Shown: piece after piece, positions 29,575 to 38,106 of the stretch
Numbering within the stretch: the first letter of the stretch is position 1
How the letters are laid out: each line of letters starts with the position of its first letter
Origin: Gammaproteobacteria bacterium
GTDB taxonomy: Bacteria; Pseudomonadota; Gammaproteobacteria; Chromatiales; Chromatiaceae
DNA: 64,000 nt
Direction of reading: 5' to 3'
NCBI GenBank assembly: GCA_030148485.1
Contig: JASBTJ010000024.1
Coordinates: 1 to 64,000, forward strand
Program-made: the position numbers and the translations under genes
Notes under the pieces: model-generated
Told to the model about the DNA's origin: nothing
Databases searched by the model: none
The model's input: only the letters and a program-made list of their open reading frames with translations

Positions 29575-30354
29575 TTATGCGCTTCGCTTCAGGAATCCAT
29601 CCGGGGCCACCGTGATCAGCAATTTGTGCTGTATATCGCGATCGATCTCGAACTCTGGGTGTGTTTCGAGGTATTTCCACACGGCGGTCTTCGGATTATC
29701 GCCCGGTCCCCAAGGACGATTCGGGTACAGATCACCCGGCAGGTCTTCGATTACCGAGTCAAATACTACGCAGTAACTACCAGCGGAGACCAGTGGCGCG
29801 TACGCCTCCAGCTCTGCCAAAGCATGTTCATGAGTGTGATTGGAATCAAGGCAGACCAAAATCCGATTATAGCCCGAGGCCATATCGCGCACTTGCTCAA
29901 TGACGTCCTGCGCAATACTCGAACCCTGAATCATCTGGATACGTGACGCCATCGGGTGAGCTTCGATTGCGGCACGATTGTGTGCCCGTATATCAATGTC
30001 GACCCCGAGAACCTTGCGCGAGGACATTCTGGGATCGAAACTAGTACCGTTTTCGATTGCATCGCACAGATCCAGTTGCGCCAACATTGAAGCGCTGAAG
30101 ATCAAGGAGCCGCCGTGCGCGATCCCTGTCTCGATAATCAAGTCCGGCTTGACTTCCCAAATCAACTCCTGCATCGCTATGACGTCCTGCGGATACTGAA
30201 TGATCGGACGACCAAGCCAAGAAAAGTTGTAGGAATAGCGATGCTTGAGCGAGCCTTTCAGCCAAGCAAGGGATGCAGCTTGCAGATCTTGGTCTTTGCC
30301 GAGTGCTGCGATATTCTCCCGAACTTCTTCGCGAAATTTTTCCACTGGGTCCAT
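29575..30354 (-). CDS. CmcI/cephalosporin-hydroxylase family SAM-dependent methyltransferase
   Basis: 259 residues. YNFSWLGRPIIQYPQDVIAMQELIWEVKPDLIIETGIAHGGSLIFSASML, VLGVDIDIR, IQMIQGSSI and VCLDSNHTHEHALAELEAYAPLVSAGSY match the CmcI/rhamnosyl-O-methyltransferase family, which despite the name methylate sugar hydroxyls. E-T-G-x-x-x-G-G-S is the SAM loop. ATG 30354 chosen; a TTG two codons earlier is possible. Position between an N-acyltransferase and a glycosyltransferase suggests O-methylation of the nucleotide sugar or finished glycan. Confidence 0.85.
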   Translation of the reverse strand: MDPVEKFREEVRENIAALGKDQDLQAASLAWLKGSLKHRYSYNFSWLGRPIIQYPQDVIAMQELIWEVKPDLIIETGIAHGGSLIFSASMLAQLDLCDAIENGTSFDPRMSSRKVLGVDIDIRAHNRAAIEAHPMASRIQMIQGSSIAQDVIEQVRDMASGYNRILVCLDSNHTHEHALAELEAYAPLVSAGSYCVVFDSVIEDLPGDLYPNRPWGPGDNPKTAVWKYLETHPEFEIDRDIQHKLLITVAPDGFLKRSA

Positions 30355-30400
30355 AGTCAACTCTCTAATCTCAAATTAACGGCGTGCACCTGACTCAGGC

Positions 30401-31042
30401 TTACGCCGAGCGCGGTCGTGCCGGGTTGCCAACCACAATCGCCCCCGGCTCCACGTCCTTGGTAACGACGGCGCCTGCCCCCACTATCGCATCATCCCCA
30501 ATCCGCAAGCGCGGCAACACAATGGCCCCCGTCCCGATGCAGGCCCTATCGCCAACCGTGATCTCGCCAGCGAGACGAGCACCGGGCGCGATGTGGACGC
30601 CGGCACCAAGACGACAATCGTGATCCACTGATGCCGACGTGTTCACGATCACCCCATCGCCGAGTGTCACGTGAGTACAGATCGCCGCCATGGCAAGAAT
30701 CTGGCAGCCACCGCCGATTCGGGCATCCCGAGCGACAAACGCGGTGGGGTGGATCACAGTCAGCGGCGCCAAGCCACGCTCCTGAAGCGACGCCATCAAG
30801 TGGAGACGATCCCTTCCTGCCGCTCCGCCAATGGCGACGACTGCATGCAGATCGTCCGACACATCCCGCGCCCCCAACCAAGCATCAAAACCCTTCATAC
30901 CCACAACCAGAGGGACGTCGAGCAAAGACGGCGATACGTCGCGGTTATCTACCAACAGCACGATCCTCGCATCACTGCCCTCGAGCGCCTCGTGAATTAC
31001 CTTGGACTGACCAGTTGCTCCCCAGCAGACGATCTTGCGCAC
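30401..31042 (-). CDS. NeuD/PglD-type sugar O/N-acetyltransferase
   Basis: About 213 residues. An N-terminal Rossmann-like domain (KIVCWGATGQSKVIHEAL) is followed by left-handed beta-helix hexapeptide repeats (ILAMAAICTHVTLGDGVIVNTSASVDHDCRLG; GAIVLPRLRIGDDAIVGAGAVVTKDV) and the terminal VGNPARPR. This is the architecture of PglD and PerB, which acetylate the 4-amino group of nucleotide sugars from acetyl-CoA; the catalytic His is in SVDHDC. GTG 31042, with AAGGGGTGA just upstream, is chosen because it places KIVCWGA at the N-terminus. Follows the aminotransferase by 4 bases. Confidence 0.88.
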   Translation of the reverse strand: MRKIVCWGATGQSKVIHEALEGSDARIVLLVDNRDVSPSLLDVPLVVGMKGFDAWLGARDVSDDLHAVVAIGGAAGRDRLHLMASLQERGLAPLTVIHPTAFVARDARIGGGCQILAMAAICTHVTLGDGVIVNTSASVDHDCRLGAGVHIAPGARLAGEITVGDRACIGTGAIVLPRLRIGDDAIVGAGAVVTKDVEPGAIVVGNPARPRSA

Positions 31043-31046
31043 CTGA

Positions 31047-32153
31047 TCACCCCTTGAGATGCGCTCGGACATGCGCGGCAACCCGCTCGATGTCCGAAAC
31101 ACTGAGGTCGTGGTAACTGGGAAGATTCACCGCCCGCAAGCAGGTTTCGTAACTGACTACGTTCTCCGGGCGACTTTCGAACATCGCCAGCCCACTAAGA
31201 GGCCAAAAAAACACCCGTCCATCTATTTGATCTGCTCGAAAAGCATGTAGTAGAGCCTCGCGATCAAAATCGGTGCCTCGGTAAGCCACGATGGTCGGCA
31301 TCCAGAACCCGTTCCGCGTACCCTGCGGCTCTGGATTCATGTCGAGGGGCAGATCCGCGAGCAGCTCCTGATAGGTGTGGAATACCCGCCGCTTTTCCCT
31401 GGTCAACTCTGCAACACGCTCGACCTGAGCACAGCCTATGGCCGCCTGCACGTTGGACATCTTGTACTTGAAGCCAATCAAGTCAGGCCAGAACTGCTTC
31501 GTCTGGCTGCGAGTCCGCCCATGATTGCTTAGTGCCAGGACACGGTCGTACAGCGCGTCATCGTTCGTGACGAACATACCACCTTCACCGGTAGTCATCG
31601 TCTTGGTGCCGTGAAACGAGAAGGCGCCGAATTTACCCATTGAGCCTGCCGCTTTCCCCTGATAGGACGAACCGATGGCTTCAGCGGCGTCCTCCACCAC
31701 CGGAATGCCGTGCTGCTCGCCGATAGCCAACAATTGCTCCATCGCACAGAGGTTTCCGTACAGATGCACTGCGACAATTGCTTTGGTTCTTGGCGTTATT
31801 GCTTCGACCACACGCTGCGGATCCAGACACCAAGAATCCGAAAGTATGTCGACAAACACCGGAGTGGCGCCCAGGTAAGTGATGGGTGCAGCACTGGCAA
31901 TCCAGTTGGTATCGGCCAGGATAACCTCGTCGCCCGCCTCCACGCCCAGCGCGGCCAATCCCATGTGCAAGGCGCCAGTACAACTGGAAGTTGCAATCGC
32001 ATGCTTGACGCCCAGGTGTTTTCGAAACGCGCTTTCGAAGCGTTCGATATACGCGTAACACTGCTCACCCCAACCATTGGTAGCCGCGTCCGTCGCATAT
32101 TCGATCTCTTTATCGGTGATCGACGGCTTCGTGTAATGAATGCGCGACGTCAT
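31047..32153 (-). CDS. PLP-dependent sugar 4-aminotransferase, perosamine-synthase-like
   Basis: 368 residues of the DegT/DnrJ/EryC1 family. IHYTKPSITDKEIEYATDAATNGWGE, FRKHLGVKHAIATSSCTGALHMGL, DTNWIASAAPITYLGATPVFVDI, VVEDAAEAIGSSYQGK and the PLP-lysine segment FSFHGTKTMTTGEGGM (Lys near 184) resemble perosamine synthase/RfbE, which aminates C4 of 4-keto-6-deoxyhexose nucleotides. Its ATG overlaps the preceding stop (ATGA at 32150-32153). In context its substrate is probably a CDP-linked 4-keto sugar already C-methylated. Confidence 0.9.
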   Translation of the reverse strand: MTSRIHYTKPSITDKEIEYATDAATNGWGEQCYAYIERFESAFRKHLGVKHAIATSSCTGALHMGLAALGVEAGDEVILADTNWIASAAPITYLGATPVFVDILSDSWCLDPQRVVEAITPRTKAIVAVHLYGNLCAMEQLLAIGEQHGIPVVEDAAEAIGSSYQGKAAGSMGKFGAFSFHGTKTMTTGEGGMFVTNDDALYDRVLALSNHGRTRSQTKQFWPDLIGFKYKMSNVQAAIGCAQVERVAELTREKRRVFHTYQELLADLPLDMNPEPQGTRNGFWMPTIVAYRGTDFDREALLHAFRADQIDGRVFFWPLSGLAMFESRPENVVSYETCLRAVNLPSYHDLSVSDIERVAAHVRAHLKG

Positions 32154-33376
32154 AGAACCTCCAGGCTCGGCACCGCAACAACAAAGCGCCCGCTCCATTC
32201 CCTGACATACGCCAACTGCCCCATGATCTCGTTCCGTAGATTCCAAGGCAGAATGATCACATAATCCGGCTTCTGCTCGCGGAGCTCGGACTCATCCACG
32301 ATCGGGATGCGACTGCCGGGCATGAACTTGCCTTGCTTGGCGGGATTGCGGTCGACCACGAAACTGATCAGGTCCGGGCGCACGCCCGCGTAGTTCAGCA
32401 AGGTGTTGCCCTTGGCCGCGGCACCGTAGGCAGCCACGGACTTGCCTTCGCGTTTTGCCTGCAACAGAAAGGCCAGCAGATCGTTCTTCACCTGATCGGT
32501 GCTTGCTCGGAACTTGGCGTAATAGGCGGACGTCAACAGGCCGGCCTGCGCTTCTTGCGCCAACACCGCGGCCACCCGGTCACTGCGCGACCGCTCACCC
32601 GTCGCGGCGCGTTGAGCGAACACACGTAAGCTGCCGCCATGGGTCGGCAGTTCCTGGACGTCGAATACGCTCAAACCGTTGGCCGTGAAGATGCGATCGA
32701 CGGCGGATAACGACAGGTAGGAAAAATGCTCATGATAGATGGTGTCGAACTGATTGCCCTCGACCAACCTGAGCAAATGCGGAAACTCGAACGTTGCAAC
32801 ACCTTGCGGCTTGAGCAGTTCGGCAAAGCCTGCCACGAAATCGTTGATGTCCGGCACGTGTGCCAGCACATTGTTGGCCGCCATCAAGTCCGCCTGACCG
32901 TCCTCGGCGGCAAGCTGTCCGGCCAGGGCTACACCAAAGAACGCCTCCAGGATATCGATGCCCTTGCCCCGGGCCGCCTCGGCGGTACTCGCCGTCGGCT
33001 CGATGCCAAGACAGGGAATGCCTGCCGCCTGTACGTACTGCAGCAGATAACCATCATTGGCGGCCACTTCCACCACGCGACTGTCGCTGTTCAGCTCGAA
33101 GCGCTCGATCATGTCGGTGACGTAGCGCTGGGCATGCGCCAACCAGCTTGAGGAAAAACTACTGAAATAGGCGTATTCCGCATCGAACAGCTCGTCCGCC
33201 TGGGCAAAATCCTCGGTCTGTGCCAGCCAGCACTGCTCGCACACCAAGACCCGCAGCGGAAACCACTTTTCCGGCGTGTGCAATGTCTGCTCCGTCAGAT
33301 AGGCATTCGACGGCGGTGCGCTGCCAAGATCCACCAGCGGCAGGTGCAGGTCGCTATTGCAATGGCGACATTTCAC
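32150..33376 (-). CDS. Nucleotide-sugar C-methyltransferase, TylC3/NovU-like
   Basis: 408 residues with the three-part layout of sugar C-methyltransferases. First is a zinc-binding N-terminus (C-R-H-C near residue 3 and VLVCEQCWLAQ near 44), then a SAM domain (VVEVAANDGYLLQYVQAAG, GIEPT, NNVLAHVPDINDF), then the C-terminal domain with THGGSLRVFA, AYGAAAKGNTLLNYAG and VDRNPAKQGKFMPGSRIPI. Relatives add a methyl at C3 or C5 next to the C4 ketone. GTG 33376 overlaps the epimerase stop (GTGA). Immediate neighbours supply the 4-keto substrate. Confidence 0.92.
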   Translation of the reverse strand: MKCRHCNSDLHLPLVDLGSAPPSNAYLTEQTLHTPEKWFPLRVLVCEQCWLAQTEDFAQADELFDAEYAYFSSFSSSWLAHAQRYVTDMIERFELNSDSRVVEVAANDGYLLQYVQAAGIPCLGIEPTASTAEAARGKGIDILEAFFGVALAGQLAAEDGQADLMAANNVLAHVPDINDFVAGFAELLKPQGVATFEFPHLLRLVEGNQFDTIYHEHFSYLSLSAVDRIFTANGLSVFDVQELPTHGGSLRVFAQRAATGERSRSDRVAAVLAQEAQAGLLTSAYYAKFRASTDQVKNDLLAFLLQAKREGKSVAAYGAAAKGNTLLNYAGVRPDLISFVVDRNPAKQGKFMPGSRIPIVDESELREQKPDYVIILPWNLRNEIMGQLAYVREWSGRFVVAVPSLEVL

Positions 33377-33936
33377 AGCGCGATCCAGGTGAAGGCGTCG
33401 TCCAGCAAGGGATGACTCGTATCACGCCCGGAAAGCCCCGTGATGGCGAGCGGCCAGTCGATGGCGAGACGCGGATCCTGAGGCTGCAGACCACCTTCGG
33501 CCTCGGGTTGGTAAACAGTGGAATGAAAGTACAACATCTCGCAGTCGTCGGTCAGTGTTTGAAAACCGTGGGCGAATCCCTGGGGAATCACCAACGTGCA
33601 GTGGTTGGTACCGCTCAGTCGCTCCCCGTGCCAATGCAGAAAGGTCGGTGAATCACGCCGCAGATCCACCGCCACGTCAAACACTTCGCCACGTAGGCAG
33701 GTGACGAACTTGGTCTCGGCGTGCGGGGGATACTGGAAATGCATGCCGCGTACGGTACCGCGACTGGCAGTGTGCGTGTGATTGATCTGAGCAATGGCAA
33801 TGTCCGGCGCCAGCCCCGCCAATTCGTCTGCACAAAACAGTCGCTCAAGGTAGCCGCGCTGATCACCGATGGGTCGACGACGCAGCAGTCGCAAGCCATC
33901 CAGGGGCGTATCGGCAATGTCGAAGCGCGCGCTCAC
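33373..33936 (-). CDS. Nucleotide-4-keto-6-deoxysugar 3,5-epimerase family (RmlC/RfbC-like)
   Basis: About 187 residues, cupin fold. GLRLLRRRPIGDQRGYLERLF, INHTHTASRGTVRGMHFQ with the catalytic His, the KFVTCLRGEVFDVAVDLRRDSPTF strand, IPQGFAHGFQTL, YFHSTVYQPEAEGGLQPQDPRLAIDWP. It resembles dTDP-4-dehydrorhamnose 3,5-epimerase, but flanking rfbF/rfbG indicate a CDP-linked substrate. Whether it epimerises C3, C5 or both cannot be read from the sequence. GTG 33936 overlaps the rfbG stop (GTGA). Confidence 0.9.
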   Translation of the reverse strand: MSARFDIADTPLDGLRLLRRRPIGDQRGYLERLFCADELAGLAPDIAIAQINHTHTASRGTVRGMHFQYPPHAETKFVTCLRGEVFDVAVDLRRDSPTFLHWHGERLSGTNHCTLVIPQGFAHGFQTLTDDCEMLYFHSTVYQPEAEGGLQPQDPRLAIDWPLAITGLSGRDTSHPLLDDAFTWIAL

Positions 33937-35000
33937 GATGTTGCCGCCGCTTCGTACTCGGCTATTTGGCGCAACGACAGTTCGGCCATGTCCTGGTCCT
34001 GCCGCCAGGCCTGGTGCCATGCCAGCGTCATCTCCAGGGCGGTGCGCAGGTCCCAGCGCGCATGCCAGTCCAGTCCCGCCCGCGCCTTGGCGCTGTCGAG
34101 CCGCAGGGTGTTGGCTTCATGGGGCTGCGGCGCGGCATCCAGTCGCCACGCCGCACCCGGGATGCGTTTACACAGGTAGTCCACAATCCAAGCCACAGGC
34201 TTGGCATCCGTCTCGCTCGGGCCGAAGTTCCAGGCCTCGGCGAATTGTCCGCCCTGGGTCACCAGCCGCTCGGCAAGCGTCAGGTATCCGCTCAAGGGTT
34301 CAAGTACGTGCTGCCACGGACGTACCGCGTGGGGTGAACGGATCACCAGTTGTTCACCGGCATCGAGGGCGCGCAGGAAGTCGGGTATCAGGCGGTCGGC
34401 GGCCCAATCGCCACCGCCGATGACATTGCCGGCCCGCGCGCTGGCCAGCGCCACCCCGGCGGACGCCAGAAAGGACCGACGGTAGGCCGCGGTCACCAGT
34501 TCGGAACACGCCTTGCTACTGGAGTAGGGATCGAAACCACCCAGGGCTTCGTCTTCGCGGTATGGCCAGACCCATTCACGGTTTTCATAGCATTTGTCCG
34601 TGGTGACATTGACCACGGCCCGGACCCCGGGGGTATTCCTGACGGCTTCGAGCAGGTTGACCGTACCCAGGACGTTCACGCCATAGGTTTCCACTGGCGA
34701 ATCGTAGGAGTAACGCACCAGTGGCTGGGCCGCCAAATGGAAGACGATCTCGGGCTGCGCCGCCTGCATCGCCGCCTGCAACGTCGGCGCATCGCGTAGA
34801 TCCCCCAAGGTGTTGCCCGCCAGGCGTGACGCCACGCCAGCGACCTCGAACAGATTCGGCTGCGAGGGTGGAGGCAATGCAAAACCATGCACACTGGCGC
34901 CCCTGTCCGCCAGCCAGAGGGCGAGCCAACTCCCCTTGAAGCCGGTATGCCCAGTCAGGAATACCCGCTTGCCACGCCAGAAACCCCGATTCACTGCCAT
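33933..35000 (-). CDS. rfbG: CDP-glucose 4,6-dehydratase
   Basis: 355 residues, extended short-chain dehydrogenase fold. VFLTGHTGFKGSWLALWLADRGA is the NAD-binding start, FHLAAQPLVRYSYDSPVETYGVNVLGT and VVNVTTDKCYENREWVWPYREDEALGGFDPYSSSKACSELV hold the Thr/Asp/Lys and YxxxK catalytic residues, with RAGNVIGGGDWAADRLIPD after. Converts CDP-glucose to CDP-4-keto-6-deoxyglucose, the branch point for tyvelose, abequose and related sugars. The ATG at 35000 overlaps the end of rfbF by ten bases. Confidence 0.96.
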   Translation of the reverse strand: MAVNRGFWRGKRVFLTGHTGFKGSWLALWLADRGASVHGFALPPPSQPNLFEVAGVASRLAGNTLGDLRDAPTLQAAMQAAQPEIVFHLAAQPLVRYSYDSPVETYGVNVLGTVNLLEAVRNTPGVRAVVNVTTDKCYENREWVWPYREDEALGGFDPYSSSKACSELVTAAYRRSFLASAGVALASARAGNVIGGGDWAADRLIPDFLRALDAGEQLVIRSPHAVRPWQHVLEPLSGYLTLAERLVTQGGQFAEAWNFGPSETDAKPVAWIVDYLCKRIPGAAWRLDAAPQPHEANTLRLDSAKARAGLDWHARWDLRTALEMTLAWHQAWRQDQDMAELSLRQIAEYEAAATS

Positions 35001-35764
35001 ACTTTCCACGGCGCCTGGCCGGACGCCCACAGGTGTTCGAGCAAATTCTTTTCGCGCAGGGTGTCCATCGGCTGCCAGAAGCCCTGGTGCTCAAAGGCCA
35101 TCAACTGCCCGTCGGCCGCCAGACTGGTCAGCGGCGCGGCTTCCCAACTGGTTCGGTCACCCTCAATCAAATCGATACATTGGGGCGACAACACGAAGAA
35201 ACCGCCATTGATCAGTCCGCCGTCACCCCTGGGTTTCTCCGTGAACGCCGTGACCGCACCGCCCTGAATGGTCAGCGCGCCGTAGCGCCCAGGCGGTTGC
35301 ACCGCCGTCACCGTTGCTCGCTTGCCATGGTCGCGATGAAAGGCGATTTGTCCGGAGATGTCGATATCGGACAAACCGTCCCCGTAGGTGAAACAAAAGG
35401 CTTCTTCGTCCTGCACATAGGGTGCGACCCGTTTCAGGCGACCACCGGTCAGGGTCTCTTCACCCGTGTCCACCAACGTTACCCGCCACGGCTCGGCGTT
35501 GCGCTGATGCACCTCCATCCGGTTGTGCTCCATGTCGAACGTGACATCCGACATGTGCAGGAAGTAATTGGCAAAGTACTCCTTGATCACATAACCCTTG
35601 TAGCCACAGCAGATGACGAACTCATTGACCCCATGGGCCGAGTACAGCTTCATGATGTGCCATAGAATCGGTCGACCACCGATCTCTATCATCGGCTTGG
35701 GCTTGAGATGCGTCTCTTCCGAGATGCGGGTGCCCAACCCACCCGCGAGGATCACTGCCTTCAT
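34991..35764 (-). CDS. rfbF: Glucose-1-phosphate cytidylyltransferase
   Basis: 257 residues. Makes CDP-glucose from CTP and glucose-1-phosphate. MKAVILAGGLGTRISEETHLKPKPMIEIGGRPILWHIMK is the diagnostic nucleotidyltransferase start with the RfbF-type sequence. CGYKGYVIKEYFANY, CFTYGDGLSDIDI, GGLINGGFFVLSP and FEHQGFWQPMDTLREKN follow. First gene of an eight-gene operon of overlapping or closely spaced frames down to 28603. A -10-like CATAAT on the minus strand (35922-35927) is the only promoter hint in the upstream 226 bases. Confidence 0.97.
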   Translation of the reverse strand: MKAVILAGGLGTRISEETHLKPKPMIEIGGRPILWHIMKLYSAHGVNEFVICCGYKGYVIKEYFANYFLHMSDVTFDMEHNRMEVHQRNAEPWRVTLVDTGEETLTGGRLKRVAPYVQDEEAFCFTYGDGLSDIDISGQIAFHRDHGKRATVTAVQPPGRYGALTIQGGAVTAFTEKPRGDGGLINGGFFVLSPQCIDLIEGDRTSWEAAPLTSLAADGQLMAFEHQGFWQPMDTLREKNLLEHLWASGQAPWKVWQ

Positions 35765-35990
35765 GCTTCAAAACCTTGGCGACGACGCGCCTCTGCTCGG
35801 TCGCTTACCAAAGCAAGCTTGCGACAGGGGGCGATCAAATGGCGGCCGCTCTGCACCACGACCGCCAACCGGCCACGATACGCCGCGCCACGCGGTCGGC
35901 CTGCCCCCCCAAACCGCACCAATTATGCCAGATCCGCACCCGGCCGTTCGTTGTGCGTGTGCAAACCGTACCCGGCTCACGAAAGGTCGC

Positions 35991-37115
35991 TCAACCGCTG
36001 GCCTTCTGCGCCAACTCCTCGTACACGCCAAGAGTCTGGGACAACATGTTTTCCAGCGTAAAGCGATGTCCAGGGGGGACCACCTGCGGCTGGTCGAGCA
36101 GATCGAGCACGTGTGCAAACAACGCTTCAGCATCACCCATCGGCACACGCCCACGGGGATACAACTCGGCCAAGATCTCGCCCACGCCGCCATGGTCATA
36201 GCCGACCACCGGGCGCCCTAGGCTCAGGGCCTCCAACACGGTGCGACCAAAGGACTCGGGGCGCGTGGACAGCGAAAAAACCAAGTCCGAAACCGCGAAT
36301 ATGTCGCGCAAATCGCTGCGCTGTCCGGTGAACGTGATGTCGTTGTCCAGACCTTGCTCGCTCACCCGTGCGTGCAGCTCGGCCGCATAAGCCCGGCGGC
36401 GCGGATCCTCGCCACCGACGATCAGCCCGTGGACCGGTGCGCCATGCGCCTTCAGGCGCCCGATCAAATCGATGAAATCACCGTGTCCTTTCAACCGCGT
36501 GAGGCGCCCCGGCAGAGTCAACACCCGGCGCCCCGCCAACTGGGGATACGCATCCCGCCATTGCCGGCGCCAGGCCGCCGACGGCTGCCATCCATAGGGG
36601 AACTCGTCTTCGCTCACACCGCGGGGAATGACGCGAATGACACCCGGGTCGACGCCGGGATAGTTGTCCAGGATATAGCGTCGCACGGTGTCGGAAACCG
36701 CGATCACACGCTCGCCCCGGGTCATGATGCGCGAATATCCGCTGACCGAGTGGAGTCAGTGCACGGTCGAGACCAACCGCGGCCGTCGTGCCGGGTCCAT
36801 GCCGCGCCAAGCCAGCCAGGCGACCCATGCCGGCACCCGCGAACGCATGTGCAGGATATCCACCCGCTGCGCGTCGAGCAGACGCCGTAGACGCAACACG
36901 AAACGCAACGTGAGTAGTGATTTTTTCCCCACCGGCCAGCAGATGTGCTCGCTGCCGGCGGCGGTGAGCGCCGGCACCATCCGGCCGCCGCCGGAGAGCA
37001 CCAGCGACCGATGGCCGGCATCCACCAGCGCCTGCGCGACCTCCAAGGTGCCGCGCTCAACGCCGCCACCTTCGAGTTCAGGCAATACCTGTAACACCGT
37101 CAGCTTGCGAACCAT
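35991..37115 (-). pseudogene. Glycosyltransferase family 4, interrupted by in-frame TGA
   Basis: A complete GT-B glycosyltransferase reads across two halves in the same frame. The N-terminal half is VLQVLPELEGGGVERGTLEVAQALVDAGH through LVSTVH. Then TGA at 36758-36756, then LHSVSGYSRIMTRGERVIAVSDTVRRYI and on to RPESFGRTVLEALSLGRPVVGYDHGGVGEI. Relatives have H-G at the break, so a single GGA-to-TGA change explains it. No insertion or deletion is needed and downstream codons remain sensible, so the lesion is recent or a sequencing error. ATG 36725 could start a C-terminal fragment. The gene overlaps the ELM1-like gene by 16 bases. Confidence 0.85.
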
Positions 37116-38038
37116 TTTTCCACTATCGTGCGCGCGCAACGCGCTGCCTCGTTGAACGGCTGCTCCGGCGGCTGGGGGGGACGCCCTTGTTGCCAGTCGT
37201 CGAAGGTGCGCACCACCGCGGCGTCGAGCAGCGCCTGCAGCCCGGCCCGCACCCGCCCGGCACGTCGCATCACCCCCGGCAACACACCGCACGCGGCACC
37301 GGACGTCAGCGCCTCGTACAGCATGGACACACTGTCCTCGGTGACCCAGGCCACGGACGCGGCCTCCAGTTGCGCGGCCAGCCAGCCTGACGCGGTCTGC
37401 TCACTGGGCACGACTTGCAGATTTTCCGCCTCGATTCCCTGCAGGGCAGCCAGGGTGTCCGCCGGGGTACGTCGTGAGGTGGCCAGTGTCCAATGGCGGC
37501 TATCGTTCGCCACAATGGCCGCCACCTGCTGCATCAGGGTGACCGCGTCCCAGCCATAGTGTCTTGAGGGGCCGCCCACCAGGATGACCCCGAAACCAGG
37601 ATCCTTACGCGCCGACGGAGATATCGGATTGAGTACCCCTCGCGTCGTCAGCACCCTGACCGACGGAGCGACGCCGTCGTGCTCGGGAATCAGGCACAGA
37701 TCGAACCAGGCCGGGGGCAGGCCCGGCTTCATCAGCACCACCGCCCGCCCACCGCGCACCCGGCGGCAGGCCAACAACGGCAGATGAGTGGCATGACCGG
37801 CGCCTATCAGCAGGTCCGGGTTGGGCAGTGCGGCGCCAAGCGGACAACGGGCCAGCAACAGATCCAGCCAACCGCGCCAATGTTTGCGGACCGGCACATC
37901 GTGCACATCGACCGGTCGCAGATCCGCCAGCGCCCGGCTCAGCCCGAGCGTCTGGTTCTCATGACCGGGCTTGCCATCGATAAAGCGCCAAATGACCAGC
38001 GGCCGGGGTTCGGTCGCAATACCCGCTGCGTCCGTCAC
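37100..38038 (-). CDS. ELM1/GtrOC1-like family protein (DUF1022)
   Basis: 312 residues. VIWRFIDGKPGHENQTLGLSRAL, LIGAGHATHLPLLACRR, VLMKPGLPPAWFDLCLIPEHDG, VILVGGPSRHYGWDA, LATSRRTPADT and WVTEDSVSMLYEALTSGAACGVLP match the mitochondrial-fission-ELM1 family of bacteria. The fold is GT-B-like, and family members neighbour lipopolysaccharide genes, so a glycosyltransferase role is likely but not proven. GTG start at 38038. Its end overlaps the start of the broken GT4 gene, so both came from one operon. Confidence 0.85.
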   Translation of the reverse strand: MTDAAGIATEPRPLVIWRFIDGKPGHENQTLGLSRALADLRPVDVHDVPVRKHWRGWLDLLLARCPLGAALPNPDLLIGAGHATHLPLLACRRVRGGRAVVLMKPGLPPAWFDLCLIPEHDGVAPSVRVLTTRGVLNPISPSARKDPGFGVILVGGPSRHYGWDAVTLMQQVAAIVANDSRHWTLATSRRTPADTLAALQGIEAENLQVVPSEQTASGWLAAQLEAASVAWVTEDSVSMLYEALTSGAACGVLPGVMRRAGRVRAGLQALLDAAVVRTFDDWQQGRPPQPPEQPFNEAARCARTIVEKWFAS

Positions 38039-38106
38039 GGCGCGCGATGTTCACGGGAGGAGTGGGAACAGGTAATCACGACATCGTGGCGTAGCAGGAG
38101 CCGGCC

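Noticed and set aside
35765..35990. JUMPstart/ops element ahead of the rfb operon
   Set aside because: No GGCGGTAGC core was found on the minus strand in this 226-bp region.
36756..36758. TGA read as selenocysteine
   Set aside because: Relatives have Gly here, the glycosyltransferase has no redox role, and no SECIS-like hairpin is seen after it.
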